From: Alphaproteobacteria bacterium CG1_02_46_17
GTDB lineage: Bacteria; Pseudomonadota; Alphaproteobacteria; Micavibrionales; Micavibrionaceae
Reading direction: 5' to 3'
Assembly: GCA_001871905.1 (NCBI GenBank)
Contig: MNUG01000029.1
Coordinates: 32,218 to 96,217, forward strand
Length of the DNA stretch: 64,000 nucleotides
The notes below the pieces were generated by a model, which was given only the letters and a program-made list of their open reading frames with translations, made no database searches and was not told the origin of the DNA. Positions 38,087-47,369 of the stretch are shown here, piece by piece. A program made the translations under genes and the position numbers. Every line of letters starts with the position of its first letter. Positions within the stretch are counted from its first letter, which is position 1.

Positions 38087-38269
38087 CTAGGAGGAAGACC
38101 CAAGGATATTCGTCAAGGAATCAAACATCCCGACAATATTGCCTCCGACTGAGTAAACGGCAGCAGAAATTGCCAACGCAATTCCTGCCGCGATCAACCC
38201 GTATTCGACAGCCGTGGCTCCATCGTCCCTGGAGAACCACGAGCGCATAAAATCAAACATTCCGGACAT
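38087..38269 (-). CDS. Flp/Fap-type pilin subunit
   Basis: A protein of about 60 residues with the Flp pilin signature 'DDGATAVEYGLIAAGIALAIS': a basic leader, the prepilin cleavage region (before 'ATAVEYG'), the conserved Glu at +5 and a hydrophobic helix. Flp pilins form Tad pili after processing by a TadV-type peptidase. AGGTG upstream favours the ATG at 38269 over the track start at 38287. No tad assembly gene is nearby, so this is an orphan subunit or part of a scattered system. It follows the PAS-chemoreceptor gene by 80 bases. Confidence 0.88.
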   Translation of the reverse strand: MSGMFDFMRSWFSRDDGATAVEYGLIAAGIALAISAAVYSVGGNIVGMFDSLTNILGSSS

Positions 38270-38349
38270 TTTGACGCACCTATCCATTACAGATCAGTGT
38301 ATCAAACCCATCTTTCTCCATTGTTAAAATTAGATAAAAAGCAAAGAAT

Positions 38350-39831
38350 CTAATCCACAATCTTATTGGAGGCATCCTTGGTTTGCTCGACCGCAGAGAC
38401 CACATCATGAATGGCATCAATAATGCTGCTTAGGTTCGAACTCACATCATTCACCGCCTGAGAAGCACTCTGCATATTCGAGGACATGTCCTGCGCCACC
38501 GCACTTTGCTCTTCAACAGCTCCAGCCACGACGGACACATAGCCGCGTGCCGAATCAATCGAATGGTTAATTGCTTGCAACCCGTTAGCCACAACAGACA
38601 CAACTTTTTGAACATTGTTGATCTCGTCACCAATTCTCTTGGTTGCGTCACCCACTTGTGAAGCCAGATTTTTAACCTCGCTCGCAACAACCGCAAAGCC
38701 TTTACCTGCTTCACCGGCACGCGCCGCCTCGATCGTCGCATTCAAGGACAAAAGATTAACCTGCTCGGCAATCTTTTGAATCAATCCGACAATCCCGTTC
38801 ATCGCCTGAGCCGCATCAAGAAGTTTGACCGTCTCTTCTCCGGTTGTCACAACTTGTGCGTAAGCTTCATCCGTCGCCGCAGAAGATCTCGTCATATTTT
38901 GAGAAATTTCAACAACTGACGCACGAAGCTCTTCTGCGCCAGCCGCAACAGTCTGGACATTGGTCGCCGTCTGTGTTGCCCCACTGGACGCCGAAGACGA
39001 TTGCATACTCACAGTATTGACAGCCCCTTCGATCTGGGACAGGTACTGGTTCATATTTGCCTTGATCGAACGAAGCTGGTCGATATTCTTGGTAATATCC
39101 GTTGCAAATTTGACAACCTTATAAACCTTGCCATCCGCATTCCTGATCGGGTTATAAGATGCCTCGATCCAGACTTCCCGTCCACCTTTCCCCAGACGCA
39201 TATACTGGGCAGCTTGGAACTGACCCGCACGCAAATCATCCCAGAATTTCTTGTATTCAGAGCTATTCCGGTAATTCGCTTCGACAAACATACTGTGATG
39301 TTTACCTTTAATCTCTGGCAGACTATACCCCAGCGCATTCAGGAAGTTCGCATTCGCCGTAATGATGGTGCCATCTATCTCGAACTCGATGACGGCTTGG
39401 GATTTGTCAACCGCCGCCAATTTTCCTGCCATTTCGTAATATTCACTGGTGCGATCTGTCACATCGGTTGCAAATTTGACAACTTTATAAACGCGCCCTT
39501 TATCATCAAGGGCAGGGTTATAAGATGCCTCGATCCAGACTTCTTTGCCGCCCTTGCCAATGCGTTTGAACTGGGCTGCTTGAAATTTCCCCGCACGTAA
39601 ATCCTCCCATAATTTCTTATACTCCGGACTATCGCGAAAGGAAGCTTCAACAAACATACTATGATGTTTGCCCTGAACCTCAGAGAGGTCATACCCCATC
39701 GCTTTCAGAAAATTTTCATTCGCAGTAATAATAGTTCCGTCTGGTTCGAACTCGATCACGGCCTGTGACTTATCAAGAGACTTGTATTTCGCAGCAATAT
39801 CGGAAAGCGCTGAGGATGACTTAAAAAACAT
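38350..39831 (-). CDS. Soluble chemoreceptor with tandem PAS domains
   Basis: A protein of about 493 residues with no membrane segment. Two PAS domains (about 15-125 and 135-250) are close duplicates; both contain '[10 protein letters not shown]', 'DGTIITAN', '[10 protein letters not shown]' and '[10 protein letters not shown]'. The C-terminal methyl-accepting signalling domain has the hairpin tip '[25 protein letters not shown]'. PAS domains of this kind often bind heme or FAD, but no ligand can be assigned. GGGAG six bases before the ATG at 39831 favours it over the track start at 39849. It is 38 bases downstream of another receptor gene. Confidence 0.92.
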   Translation of the reverse strand: MFFKSSSALSDIAAKYKSLDKSQAVIEFEPDGTIITANENFLKAMGYDLSEVQGKHHSMFVEASFRDSPEYKKLWEDLRAGKFQAAQFKRIGKGGKEVWIEASYNPALDDKGRVYKVVKFATDVTDRTSEYYEMAGKLAAVDKSQAVIEFEIDGTIITANANFLNALGYSLPEIKGKHHSMFVEANYRNSSEYKKFWDDLRAGQFQAAQYMRLGKGGREVWIEASYNPIRNADGKVYKVVKFATDITKNIDQLRSIKANMNQYLSQIEGAVNTVSMQSSSASSGATQTATNVQTVAAGAEELRASVVEISQNMTRSSAATDEAYAQVVTTGEETVKLLDAAQAMNGIVGLIQKIAEQVNLLSLNATIEAARAGEAGKGFAVVASEVKNLASQVGDATKRIGDEINNVQKVVSVVANGLQAINHSIDSARGYVSVVAGAVEEQSAVAQDMSSNMQSASQAVNDVSSNLSSIIDAIHDVVSAVEQTKDASNKIVD

Positions 39832-39869
39832 GAACAACTCCCTTTTCATGGTTTAAGAAAATAAAAAAA

Positions 39870-41192
39870 TCAGGCTACTTTACGCAACGCTACCATAAAG
39901 TTTTCCATCTTGTTCAGTAACGCCTGAACATCGGCCACAGTCCTAGTAGAAAGAACATCAGTAAGACCCGACACTTGACCGGCGGCCTCATTAACAGATC
40001 CAATTTCATGAGCCAAATCTGTCATACTCTCAGAAACAGACGTTGTTCCGTGAGACGCACGTTGTGCACTCACCGCAATTTCACGAGAAGCCGCACTTTG
40101 TTCTTCGACTGCGGCAGAAATATTTGCCGTGTACTGATTTATCTCCTCAATCACATGAATAATTGCTTCAAATGTTTTTGCAGAGACCACTGTTGATTCT
40201 TGTATCGCTGAAATTTGCATGCGGATTTCGTTCGTTGACTGCGTAGTTTGCTCAGCCAACGTCTTAACTTCATTGGCCACAACCGCAAACCCCTTACCTG
40301 CTTCACCGGCGCGAGCGGCCTCGATGGTTGCATTCAACGCTAATAAATTGGTTTGTTTGGCAATATCATCAATCAACAAAACAACCTGTCCGATCTTTTG
40401 CGCCGTTTCCACCATCTCAACAACTGTTCCACGAGCAGCCTGCGCGTCAGAAGATGCCTGCATTGCAATCTGGGAAGCCTTATTCACCTGTTGGCTGATT
40501 TCCGTGATTGAAGCCGACATTTCTTCAGACGCCGAAGAGATTGTATCAACCGACATAGCCATCTCAACCGCTCCGCTTGTTGCAAGCGACGTTTTCTGGT
40601 GAGCCTGACGAACGGTTCCATCCATGCTGTTGGCTGTCATTTTCAATGCCTCAACAGAATCTGTTACATCTTTTACAACCTGAGTTAACGACCGATCTAC
40701 ATCATTGGCAACCATGTTAAAATTATTCATTTTATCACCAACACTTGTCAAAGCCTTATTGATAATTAGACTGCCATGCGCCAGCGCGCCCCGCATTCCA
40801 TCTGGCAATATCCTACGATAATATTTATTCTCGCTGACCGCTTTCATACAAGCCGTCGATTCACGAATAAACGAATCCACACAATCAACCATGTCATTGA
40901 GAGAATAGAGAAAAGTACCAACTTCTCCTTTTTCACGAATATTCATGATCCGGACAGAAAAATCGCCTTCTGCAAGTTGAGAACACACAATATTGGCATC
41001 TTTAATCGCACGCTGCGTCTTATTCACAAGTGCGGTTATCACAATACAAGCGACGATACCCACAGCCAACAAAGCAGCATCAAAGGTTACAATCCCTTCA
41101 TTCTTTGAAACAAAGAAAAAACCGACAACTAGAAGTGCCGCCAAAGATCCCGACAAGAACTTAGCTTTGGAGAGCGAAGACAAATTCATCAT
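39870..41192 (-). CDS. Membrane chemoreceptor without periplasmic domain
   Basis: A 440-residue methyl-accepting protein. Two membrane segments (about 12-29 and 37-56) are separated by only a few residues, so there is essentially no periplasmic sensor. A HAMP-like region follows, then the signalling domain with tip '[28 protein letters not shown]'. This is the architecture of Aer lacking its PAS domain. The gene immediately upstream, overlapping by 32 bases, encodes exactly such a PAS domain, so the two proteins probably act together. AAAGG precedes the ATG. Confidence 0.92.
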   Translation of the reverse strand: MMNLSSLSKAKFLSGSLAALLVVGFFFVSKNEGIVTFDAALLAVGIVACIVITALVNKTQRAIKDANIVCSQLAEGDFSVRIMNIREKGEVGTFLYSLNDMVDCVDSFIRESTACMKAVSENKYYRRILPDGMRGALAHGSLIINKALTSVGDKMNNFNMVANDVDRSLTQVVKDVTDSVEALKMTANSMDGTVRQAHQKTSLATSGAVEMAMSVDTISSASEEMSASITEISQQVNKASQIAMQASSDAQAARGTVVEMVETAQKIGQVVLLIDDIAKQTNLLALNATIEAARAGEAGKGFAVVANEVKTLAEQTTQSTNEIRMQISAIQESTVVSAKTFEAIIHVIEEINQYTANISAAVEEQSAASREIAVSAQRASHGTTSVSESMTDLAHEIGSVNEAAGQVSGLTDVLSTRTVADVQALLNKMENFMVALRKVA

Positions 41193-41688
41193 AAGTCGAG
41201 CCTTTCTGTTTTAACAATGCATTCAAATGATCGTAAGCCGCGTTCATTCCAGTTTTATGGTTTGAACAACTATCCTCAATTCTCAATAGCTCTTTATAAA
41301 TAGGAGATATAACTTCATTCAGAACCCGACGATCAGGGACGCGGCGATTGGAATGATATCCATTGACATTTCCAGATAGATCAAAGCTAGGGGTCACATG
41401 CGCCAGAACCCAATAGTGATCTCCATTGGTTGCGCGGTTGACAACATAAGCAAAAATCTCATGCTCTGCCTCTATTTTCTCCCAAAGAAGTTTGAAAATG
41501 CTCCGCGGCATAGCGGGATGGCGTAAAATACTGTGAGGGGAGCCAATTAATTCCTTTTCTTCAAAAATCCCGACACGCATAAAAGTACGGTTCGCATAGA
41601 GGATGTTCCCTTTCATGTCCGTCTTGCTGACAATGATTTCATCCTTATCAAAAAATCTTTCATTTCCAGTCAAAAAGAGCTTTGGCAT
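41161..41688 (-). CDS. Aer-type PAS-domain protein
   Basis: A 175-residue single PAS protein close in pattern to the FAD-binding PAS of the Aer redox receptor: '[17 protein letters not shown]', '[22 protein letters not shown]', '[17 protein letters not shown]' and '[12 protein letters not shown]'. About 40 helical residues follow. It has no membrane or signalling domain. The gene overlaps the start of the membrane chemoreceptor gene by 32 bases. Together they look like an Aer receptor split into two chains that may sense redox or energy state. Confidence 0.88.
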   Translation of the reverse strand: MPKLFLTGNERFFDKDEIIVSKTDMKGNILYANRTFMRVGIFEEKELIGSPHSILRHPAMPRSIFKLLWEKIEAEHEIFAYVVNRATNGDHYWVLAHVTPSFDLSGNVNGYHSNRRVPDRRVLNEVISPIYKELLRIEDSCSNHKTGMNAAYDHLNALLKQKGSTYDEFVFALQS

Positions 41689-41906
41689 TGTTTTACCTCA
41701 AAAAAATTTTACAACAGGAATAAACACAGAAAAACATCAACCCGGAAAGAGTTAACCCAGAAGTAAGACTAAGACTGGCCTGGCACCGAAAATCCGGTAT
41801 TATTATATTTATGCTTCAGGCCCCTTTGAGGAACATAAACGACACGTATATAATAACAGGACGACTTTAACAGACTTTTAAGATGCTAACAAGGACACCA
41901 AGACCT

Positions 41907-42791
41907 ATGCCTTTGTATTCAAAACATTTTTTCTGGACTTTGCCTTTGTGCATTGCGGCATCTATTATATTAGCACCTGCTGTAAATGCTCAAGCTTTGC
42001 CAGAATTAAACAAAAATGTTGCCGGCATGAAAAAAATGGTTATCACACCAGCCGACAACGCAACAAAAAACCAAATCACCGAAACCACCCTTTCCATAGA
42101 GGTCGAAAAGGATACAACCGAAAAGCTGGAGCAACCCGATCCATACCCCCCTTTAGATGCAAAAGTGGCTCTCATCAAGATCGAAGAATTGAAGACATGG
42201 GGTAGCTTGTCACTGGCCGCCACAACACAAAATAAAGAAGATGCCGACAAGCTGGTTTCAGAAATAGAATCACACCGCGATGTCATCGCGCCACAAGGAT
42301 TGTTTCTTGCGGCAAAAGCTTTGTCCGATGTAGGGGAGATGGAACAAGCCTCCATCTATCTGTTTGTGGCACAGCTTCGTTTGGACTTCGACAAGGCAAG
42401 ATGGCCAGAATCTGTCCCCACGCATATAAAAAATATGGCTGATATCAATGCAAAAAAATCGGCGGATCAAGCTCTACCAACCGCGACAACGAGTCAAACA
42501 ATCAACCCGCATTCCTATACAGAGACTCTTTCCTCAAGCATAAGCCCCCCGATTTTCCAATGGGTCATCAAAGATCCAACACGGTTTCGAACCTTGCTGG
42601 ATCAGGCCAGAAAGTGGGATATGGCCACCGCCTATCGATACAAACCAGGATATGAAACAAAAGATATGGTGCCATTCGAACAATGGGAAGACGTGCTGAA
42701 CAAGACCAGAGAAAATTATTTCAACCGCATGGGTGGCTTACAAGAAGCCTTGGCAAAATACGCAACGCCTAAATATGTCACGACGAAATAG
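41907..42791 (+). CDS. Exported hypothetical protein
   Basis: A protein of about 294 residues with a clear signal peptide: basic 'YSKHF', a hydrophobic core 'WTLPLCIAASIILAP' and a probable cleavage after 'AVNA'. The mature part is helical with many Lys/Glu/Thr, and shows 'LFLAAKALSDVGEMEQASIYLFVAQ', which recalls a TPR/Sel1-like helical pair. The ORF track start (41883) adds eight residues; the ATG at 41907 gives a more typical signal peptide, with AAGGA 11 bases before it. It converges with the hybrid kinase. The function is unknown. Confidence 0.7.
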   Translation: MPLYSKHFFWTLPLCIAASIILAPAVNAQALPELNKNVAGMKKMVITPADNATKNQITETTLSIEVEKDTTEKLEQPDPYPPLDAKVALIKIEELKTWGSLSLAATTQNKEDADKLVSEIESHRDVIAPQGLFLAAKALSDVGEMEQASIYLFVAQLRLDFDKARWPESVPTHIKNMADINAKKSADQALPTATTSQTINPHSYTETLSSSISPPIFQWVIKDPTRFRTLLDQARKWDMATAYRYKPGYETKDMVPFEQWEDVLNKTRENYFNRMGGLQEALAKYATPKYVTTK

Positions 42792-42803
42792 ACGAAATAA
42801 ATG

Positions 42804-44762
42804 TCAGGAAGATTGCGCGAGGGTTTTGATGTCACGTTCAACATGGTGAAATTCCCTGTTAAGACGCATGCATAAGGACACGTCACACATCCCGTCTTCA
42901 GATTTTTTCTGAAGCTCGGCGGCAAGTTCACCCAAAGCCATCGCACCGGCAGAGCGCGCCGCCCCTTTCAACGAATGGGCATGATCGCGCAGCTCGGCGG
43001 CTTGTCCAGCACGACAAGTGGTCTCGATCTTCTCGACCAATGGACGCATCATGTCCGGAAAGCGCGCCAGCATATCTATTGCACTGGCATCGAGTTCCCC
43101 CATCTGTTCGCTCAGAACGCCCATATCCAGAGAAAAATAGTCCAGATCAGCATCATCCTGACCTTCCTTCAAAACGCGGTCATATAATTGTTTGCGCTCG
43201 AAAGACTGAAAATTTTCCGGAAGCTTGTTCTGAGAGTCTTTGTTAATCGTAACCCCCCAGCGGATAAATAATTGACGAAGTGCCCCCAGAGAAATGGGTT
43301 TTAGCAAACATTCATCAAAGCCAAGCGGCATATATGTTTGATAACCGGACATCTGGATATCGGCAGTCAATAAAATGACCGGCAGATGAGAAAGGTCGCT
43401 TTCCTGCTTTCTGATTTCACGGATCAATCCATAGCCATCCATACGCGGCATATGCAGATCACTCAACACCAGATGGTAGGTCTGATTTTTCATTTTCTCC
43501 AACGCCTCAATGCCATTCTCGGCAAAATCGGCATCCACTCCGAGTAATTCAAATTGACGACGAAACATCTCGAGAACCGATTCTGTATCCTCGACCACCA
43601 GAACTTTTCCACTACTGTCCTTACGCTCCGGAAATTGCCGCGCTGCCACTTGTGCAATGGCATTGCCCAACCCGTGCCGACTGGCAGGTTTTTCCAGATA
43701 AATCGCGCCCAAGGATTGCAAAGATTGCCGCATCCCTGCATCATCGCGTGCGGTGTACATGACCAATCCCGTCCTCGGCCAACGCTCGGAGACATAGCGG
43801 ATCACATCGAGTCCGGTCAGGCCATCGGTTAAACTCTGGTCACTCATCACCACATCAAATGGACGGAACGCCAGAATGGCTTTAGCGTCACCAGAAGATT
43901 TACAACTCTCGACTTTTGCTCCCATGGACGAGAGTGTCGATACAATTTCGCGTGCCGCCTGCGGATGATCCTCGACAGAAAGAATTGTTAGGCCCACCAG
44001 ATCAGGCAAAGGCTCTCCCAATAAATCCTCTTCCGCTTCACTCACCGGAATTTCAAACCAGAACACAGTTCCTTGCCCCGGTTGACTGGAGACGCCTATT
44101 TTACCCCCCATCAATTCAACCAGTTTTCGCGAAATGGACAACCCCAACCCCGTCCCTCCATATTCGCGCGATGTGGAATTATCCGCTTGTGAAAAGGGGC
44201 GGAATAATTTTTTAATTGCACTCTCATTCATCCCAATGCCGGTATCAATCACCTCAAAACGTAATTGCAGGGGCATTTTGGAACAAACAGAAACCTTAAT
44301 CGTTACACTTCCCTGAGCCGTAAATTTGACAGCATTCCCCACCAGATTAATCAGAATTTGACGCAACCTCTTGGGGTCGCCTATGACAACGCGCGGCACA
44401 TCTGACAAAACATCATCAAGCAACACAACATCTTTTTGAGAAACTTTAGGCTCCAAAGCCTCGAGTACCCCGCGCACCAAAGTCCGCACAGGAACCTCGA
44501 ACCGGTCAAGAACCATTTTATCGGCGTCAATCTTTGCCACGTCCAGAATATCATCAAGTATTTCCAATACACCAGAAGCCGACATCATTGCCTGATCAAT
44601 CATGTCTTTCATACGGTCAGTCGGCTGTTCCAACAACATCAGTTCCAGAAAGCCAAATACAGATTGCATTGGCGTTCTGAGCTCATGACTCATCGTCGCC
44701 AATAAATTGGATTTCATTTCGACGATATCGTCTGCTTTTTCTTCTTTTTTAGTATCAACCAT
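42804..44762 (-). CDS. Hybrid sensor kinase (HisKA-HATPase-REC-REC-HPt), no sensor domain
   Basis: A 652-residue phosphorelay kinase. It begins almost directly with the dimerisation domain, His26 in 'ATMSHELRTPMQ'. An ATPase domain follows ('LVGNAVKF', 'DTGIGM', 'GGTGLGLSI'). Two receivers come next (about 270-385, with an atypical 'VVMSDQSLTDG'; and about 395-510, 'LVLSDLHMPRMDG'). A C-terminal HPt domain carries 'HAHSLKGAARSAG'. With no membrane segment or PAS domain, input must come from a partner protein. It is divergent from asd and convergent with the exported protein. Its output regulator is not encoded beside it. Confidence 0.93.
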   Translation of the reverse strand: MVDTKKEEKADDIVEMKSNLLATMSHELRTPMQSVFGFLELMLLEQPTDRMKDMIDQAMMSASGVLEILDDILDVAKIDADKMVLDRFEVPVRTLVRGVLEALEPKVSQKDVVLLDDVLSDVPRVVIGDPKRLRQILINLVGNAVKFTAQGSVTIKVSVCSKMPLQLRFEVIDTGIGMNESAIKKLFRPFSQADNSTSREYGGTGLGLSISRKLVELMGGKIGVSSQPGQGTVFWFEIPVSEAEEDLLGEPLPDLVGLTILSVEDHPQAAREIVSTLSSMGAKVESCKSSGDAKAILAFRPFDVVMSDQSLTDGLTGLDVIRYVSERWPRTGLVMYTARDDAGMRQSLQSLGAIYLEKPASRHGLGNAIAQVAARQFPERKDSSGKVLVVEDTESVLEMFRRQFELLGVDADFAENGIEALEKMKNQTYHLVLSDLHMPRMDGYGLIREIRKQESDLSHLPVILLTADIQMSGYQTYMPLGFDECLLKPISLGALRQLFIRWGVTINKDSQNKLPENFQSFERKQLYDRVLKEGQDDADLDYFSLDMGVLSEQMGELDASAIDMLARFPDMMRPLVEKIETTCRAGQAAELRDHAHSLKGAARSAGAMALGELAAELQKKSEDGMCDVSLCMRLNREFHHVERDIKTLAQSS

Positions 44763-44861
44763 GATGTAAACTTGTTCCGGATCTTGAAAAAAAACTCAAG
44801 GCACTCTATCACAAAAGGGTTAATGGATTTTTCCTGAATCAAAAGCTAATAGAGAGTTATT

Positions 44862-45878
44862 ATGTCATATAAAGTTGCCGTCGTCGGTGCCAGTGGAAAT
44901 GTTGGTCGTGAAATGTTGCAAATCCTGAAGGAGCGCGACTTTCCAATATCCACGATCCATGCTCTGGCCTCCAGCCGCTCGGCTGGTCAGGGAGTCTCCT
45001 TTGGCGACAAAGATCTCATAATCGAAGACCTTGCCAAGTTCGATTTTGCCGGAACTGATATTGTTCTTTCTTCAGCCGGAGCAAAAATTTCCGCAGAGTT
45101 TGCGCCACGCGCGACGGCGGCAGGCGCGGTGGTCATTGACAACACCTCCCATTTCCGCACCGACCCCGATGTGCCTTTGGTGGTACCAGAAGTAAACCCG
45201 CACGCCATTGCAGATTATAAAAAGAAAGGGATCATTGCCAACCCGAACTGTTCTACCATTCAAATGGTTGTGGCTCTCAAACCACTGCATGACGCCGCAA
45301 AAATAAAACGGGTAGTCGTATCAACCTACCAATCCGTTTCAGGTGCAGGAAAAGAGGCGATGGACGAACTGTTCAACCAGACCCGCGCCATCTTTATGAA
45401 CGGCTCACTAACTCCTGTACAATTCAAAAAGCAGATTGCCTTCAACGCCATTCCACAAATTGATGTTTTTATGGACGACCGTCGTACCAAAGAAGAATGG
45501 AAGATGGATGTTGAAACAAAGAAAATCCTCGACCCCAAAATCAAGGTTTGCGCCAACTGCGTCCGCATCCCTGCCTTTATCGGTCACGCCGAAATGATCA
45601 ACGTTGAATTTGAACGCGAACTTTCAGCCCTCCAAGCCCTGTCAATTTTACAAAAAGCCAAAGGCATTACAGTCATCGACCTTGAAGCAGAAATGGAATT
45701 TGTAACACCCGTTGAAATTCAAGGCGAGGACAATGTCTTTATTTCCCGCATGCGGGATGACCCCACCGTCGATTACGGTATCAATTTCTGGTGCGTAGCA
45801 GACAACCTCCGCAAGGGGGCGGCGCTCAACGCTGTTCAGATCGCCGAGCTCCTGATTCGCGATTATTTGAAGAAATAG
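44862..45878 (+). CDS. asd: Aspartate-semialdehyde dehydrogenase
   Basis: Asd reduces aspartyl phosphate to aspartate semialdehyde with NADPH, leading to lysine/diaminopimelate, threonine and methionine. The 338-residue protein has 'VAVVGASGNVGREML' for NADP, catalytic Cys130 in 'IANPNCSTIQM', and 'RIPAFIGHAEMINVEF' with the conserved Arg/His. The length is normal. It is followed 7 bases later by the DUF808 gene, suggesting co-transcription. Confidence 0.96.
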   Translation: MSYKVAVVGASGNVGREMLQILKERDFPISTIHALASSRSAGQGVSFGDKDLIIEDLAKFDFAGTDIVLSSAGAKISAEFAPRATAAGAVVIDNTSHFRTDPDVPLVVPEVNPHAIADYKKKGIIANPNCSTIQMVVALKPLHDAAKIKRVVVSTYQSVSGAGKEAMDELFNQTRAIFMNGSLTPVQFKKQIAFNAIPQIDVFMDDRRTKEEWKMDVETKKILDPKIKVCANCVRIPAFIGHAEMINVEFERELSALQALSILQKAKGITVIDLEAEMEFVTPVEIQGEDNVFISRMRDDPTVDYGINFWCVADNLRKGAALNAVQIAELLIRDYLKK

Positions 45879-45885
45879 GTCAACC

Positions 45886-46845
45886 ATGTCTGCAGGATTT
45901 CTAGCCCTACTCGATGACGTTGCCACCATCATGTCAAAGGCCGCGGCCGGTCTGGATGACGTCGCCACCATGGCAGGGGTCGGCGCCAGAGGAGCCAGCG
46001 CCGTGGTCATTGATGACATTCCGGTCAACGCCCAAGCCGTCACCGAATTTGAAATCGATGCCAAACGCGAAGTACCGATTGTCAGGGCGATTGAAAGAGG
46101 CTCACTCATTAACAAATCAATTGCCATCCCCCTTGCGATGGTTGTTAACAGCTTTGCGCCTTTCCTTCTCACACCGATTCTGGCTTTGGGTGGTGCATAT
46201 CTCGGATTCGAAGGCGCAGAAAAAGTAATTCACGCTGTGCGCGCCAAGCTGGGCAAACATCATGAAGACAAAGAAAATGGCGACACTACTGTGGCCAAAA
46301 CTCAGGAAGAATTTGAAACCCAACTGGTCAAAGGGGCCATCCGTACCGATCTGGTGATGTCGATTGAAATTGTTTTCATTGCACTGGCCAGTATCAACGA
46401 CCTGATGCCTGATGCCCATTGGGGTATGATGCTGATTACCCTGATCATCATCGGATATCTGATTACCAAGATTATATACGGATTGGTTTTGGGGTTATTA
46501 CGGCTCGATGATCTGGCGCTCCACCTGACAGTGACCGCCAAAGAAAATAGAGCCGGAGCGTATAAAAAACGTCTGGCGGTATGGATTATCCGTTTATCAC
46601 CCCCATTGATGAAAACCATGTCGGTCGTCGGGGCCGCTGCGATGTTGTTTATCAGTGGTGAATTGCTGAGCAAACAATTCACCTTCATTTCCGATGCAGT
46701 CCACCACATCACCCCCGAGTTTATCAGTGGGCCATTTCATTTTCTGGCTTACTCGGTTGTGGGGCTGACAGTTGGAGCGGTTCTGATTGGCACGATGAAA
46801 CTGGCACAACGGGCAATGAAAGACCCGATGCCAGGAGGAGGCTGA
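45886..46845 (+). CDS. DUF808/YedI-family membrane protein
   Basis: A 319-residue inner-membrane protein that starts with the family signature 'AGFLALLDDVATIMSKAAAGLDDVATMAG' and contains 'GARGASAVVIDDIPVN'. About six hydrophobic segments follow. The family is widespread but has no established function. The 3' end overlaps the antisense terminator of the first copy of the duplicated intergenic RNA element. Confidence 0.88.
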   Translation: MSAGFLALLDDVATIMSKAAAGLDDVATMAGVGARGASAVVIDDIPVNAQAVTEFEIDAKREVPIVRAIERGSLINKSIAIPLAMVVNSFAPFLLTPILALGGAYLGFEGAEKVIHAVRAKLGKHHEDKENGDTTVAKTQEEFETQLVKGAIRTDLVMSIEIVFIALASINDLMPDAHWGMMLITLIIIGYLITKIIYGLVLGLLRLDDLALHLTVTAKENRAGAYKKRLAVWIIRLSPPLMKTMSVVGAAAMLFISGELLSKQFTFISDAVHHITPEFISGPFHFLAYSVVGLTVGAVLIGTMKLAQRAMKDPMPGGG

Positions 46846-46921
46846 CATCGGGCTTCAATATGGTCGGTCTATGGTGTCTTGGTATAAGGTGTTGAACCAC
46901 CCTATATTTTCATAATCTCAT
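46815..46921 (-). ncRNA. Candidate small RNA, tandem copy 1
   Basis: This region shares with 46998-47119 a conserved core (minus strand CCAAGACACCATAGACCGAC) and a terminator-like hairpin. On the minus strand the hairpin is an 11-bp stem (CCCGATGTCAG / CTGGCATCGGG, one G-T pair) with loop CCTCCTC, followed by a weak TCTTTC tract. The loop is pyrimidine-rich and complementary in part to a Shine-Dalgarno. The 5' boundary is set by the end of similarity (GATTAT followed by an AAATATA-like tract), not by a proven promoter. The 3' end lies antisense to the last codons of the DUF808 gene. Confidence 0.5.
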
Positions 46922-46997
46922 ATGATTGTGGCAAAATTTTGGTCGATGATTGCCTTAATTAAGATTTTTCTGCCTTTTTTATCAGAAAATACCTATA

Positions 46998-47119
46998 TAA
47001 AAAAATGCCCGATGTCAGGGGGGCTAACATCGGGCTTCAGTGATGGTCGGTCTATGGTGTCTTGGGTTAAGGTCTTTCTAGCTGAAACTATTCGGTCCTT
47101 ATATTTCTATAATCCCATG
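46998..47119 (-). ncRNA. Candidate small RNA, tandem copy 2
   Basis: The second copy of the duplicated element. On the minus strand it contains the conserved core, then a 12-bp hairpin (GCCCGATGTTAG / CTGACATCGGGC, one T-G pair) with loop CCCCC, followed by A and seven T: a strong intrinsic terminator. A weak TTGATC...ATTATA pair 18 bases apart lies upstream at 47137-47108. No protein gene upstream on the minus strand needs this terminator, as acnA and the DUF808 gene are both on the plus strand, which argues for an independent RNA. The rest of the gap to acnA (47120-47369) shows nothing I can support. Confidence 0.58.
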
Positions 47120-47369
47120 TTTTGACCTCTCGATCAAGCGCTGAATTCAAAATTATGCTTATGCGTCAATGACTTATACAAATGGCTATACCACAATTTA
47201 CACCCTATACTTTTGGCACAAATCCCCTATCCTTCTTGCTCGAAATCCACTCATAATCTTTACGCTTTTTTATTAAATTAGGAAGAAGATGGGGAACCCT
47301 GACCATGTCGGGCACTTTGTTTATTTTCAACGCACTACAAACAACATTCATGTCTTTTGAGGTTCCACT

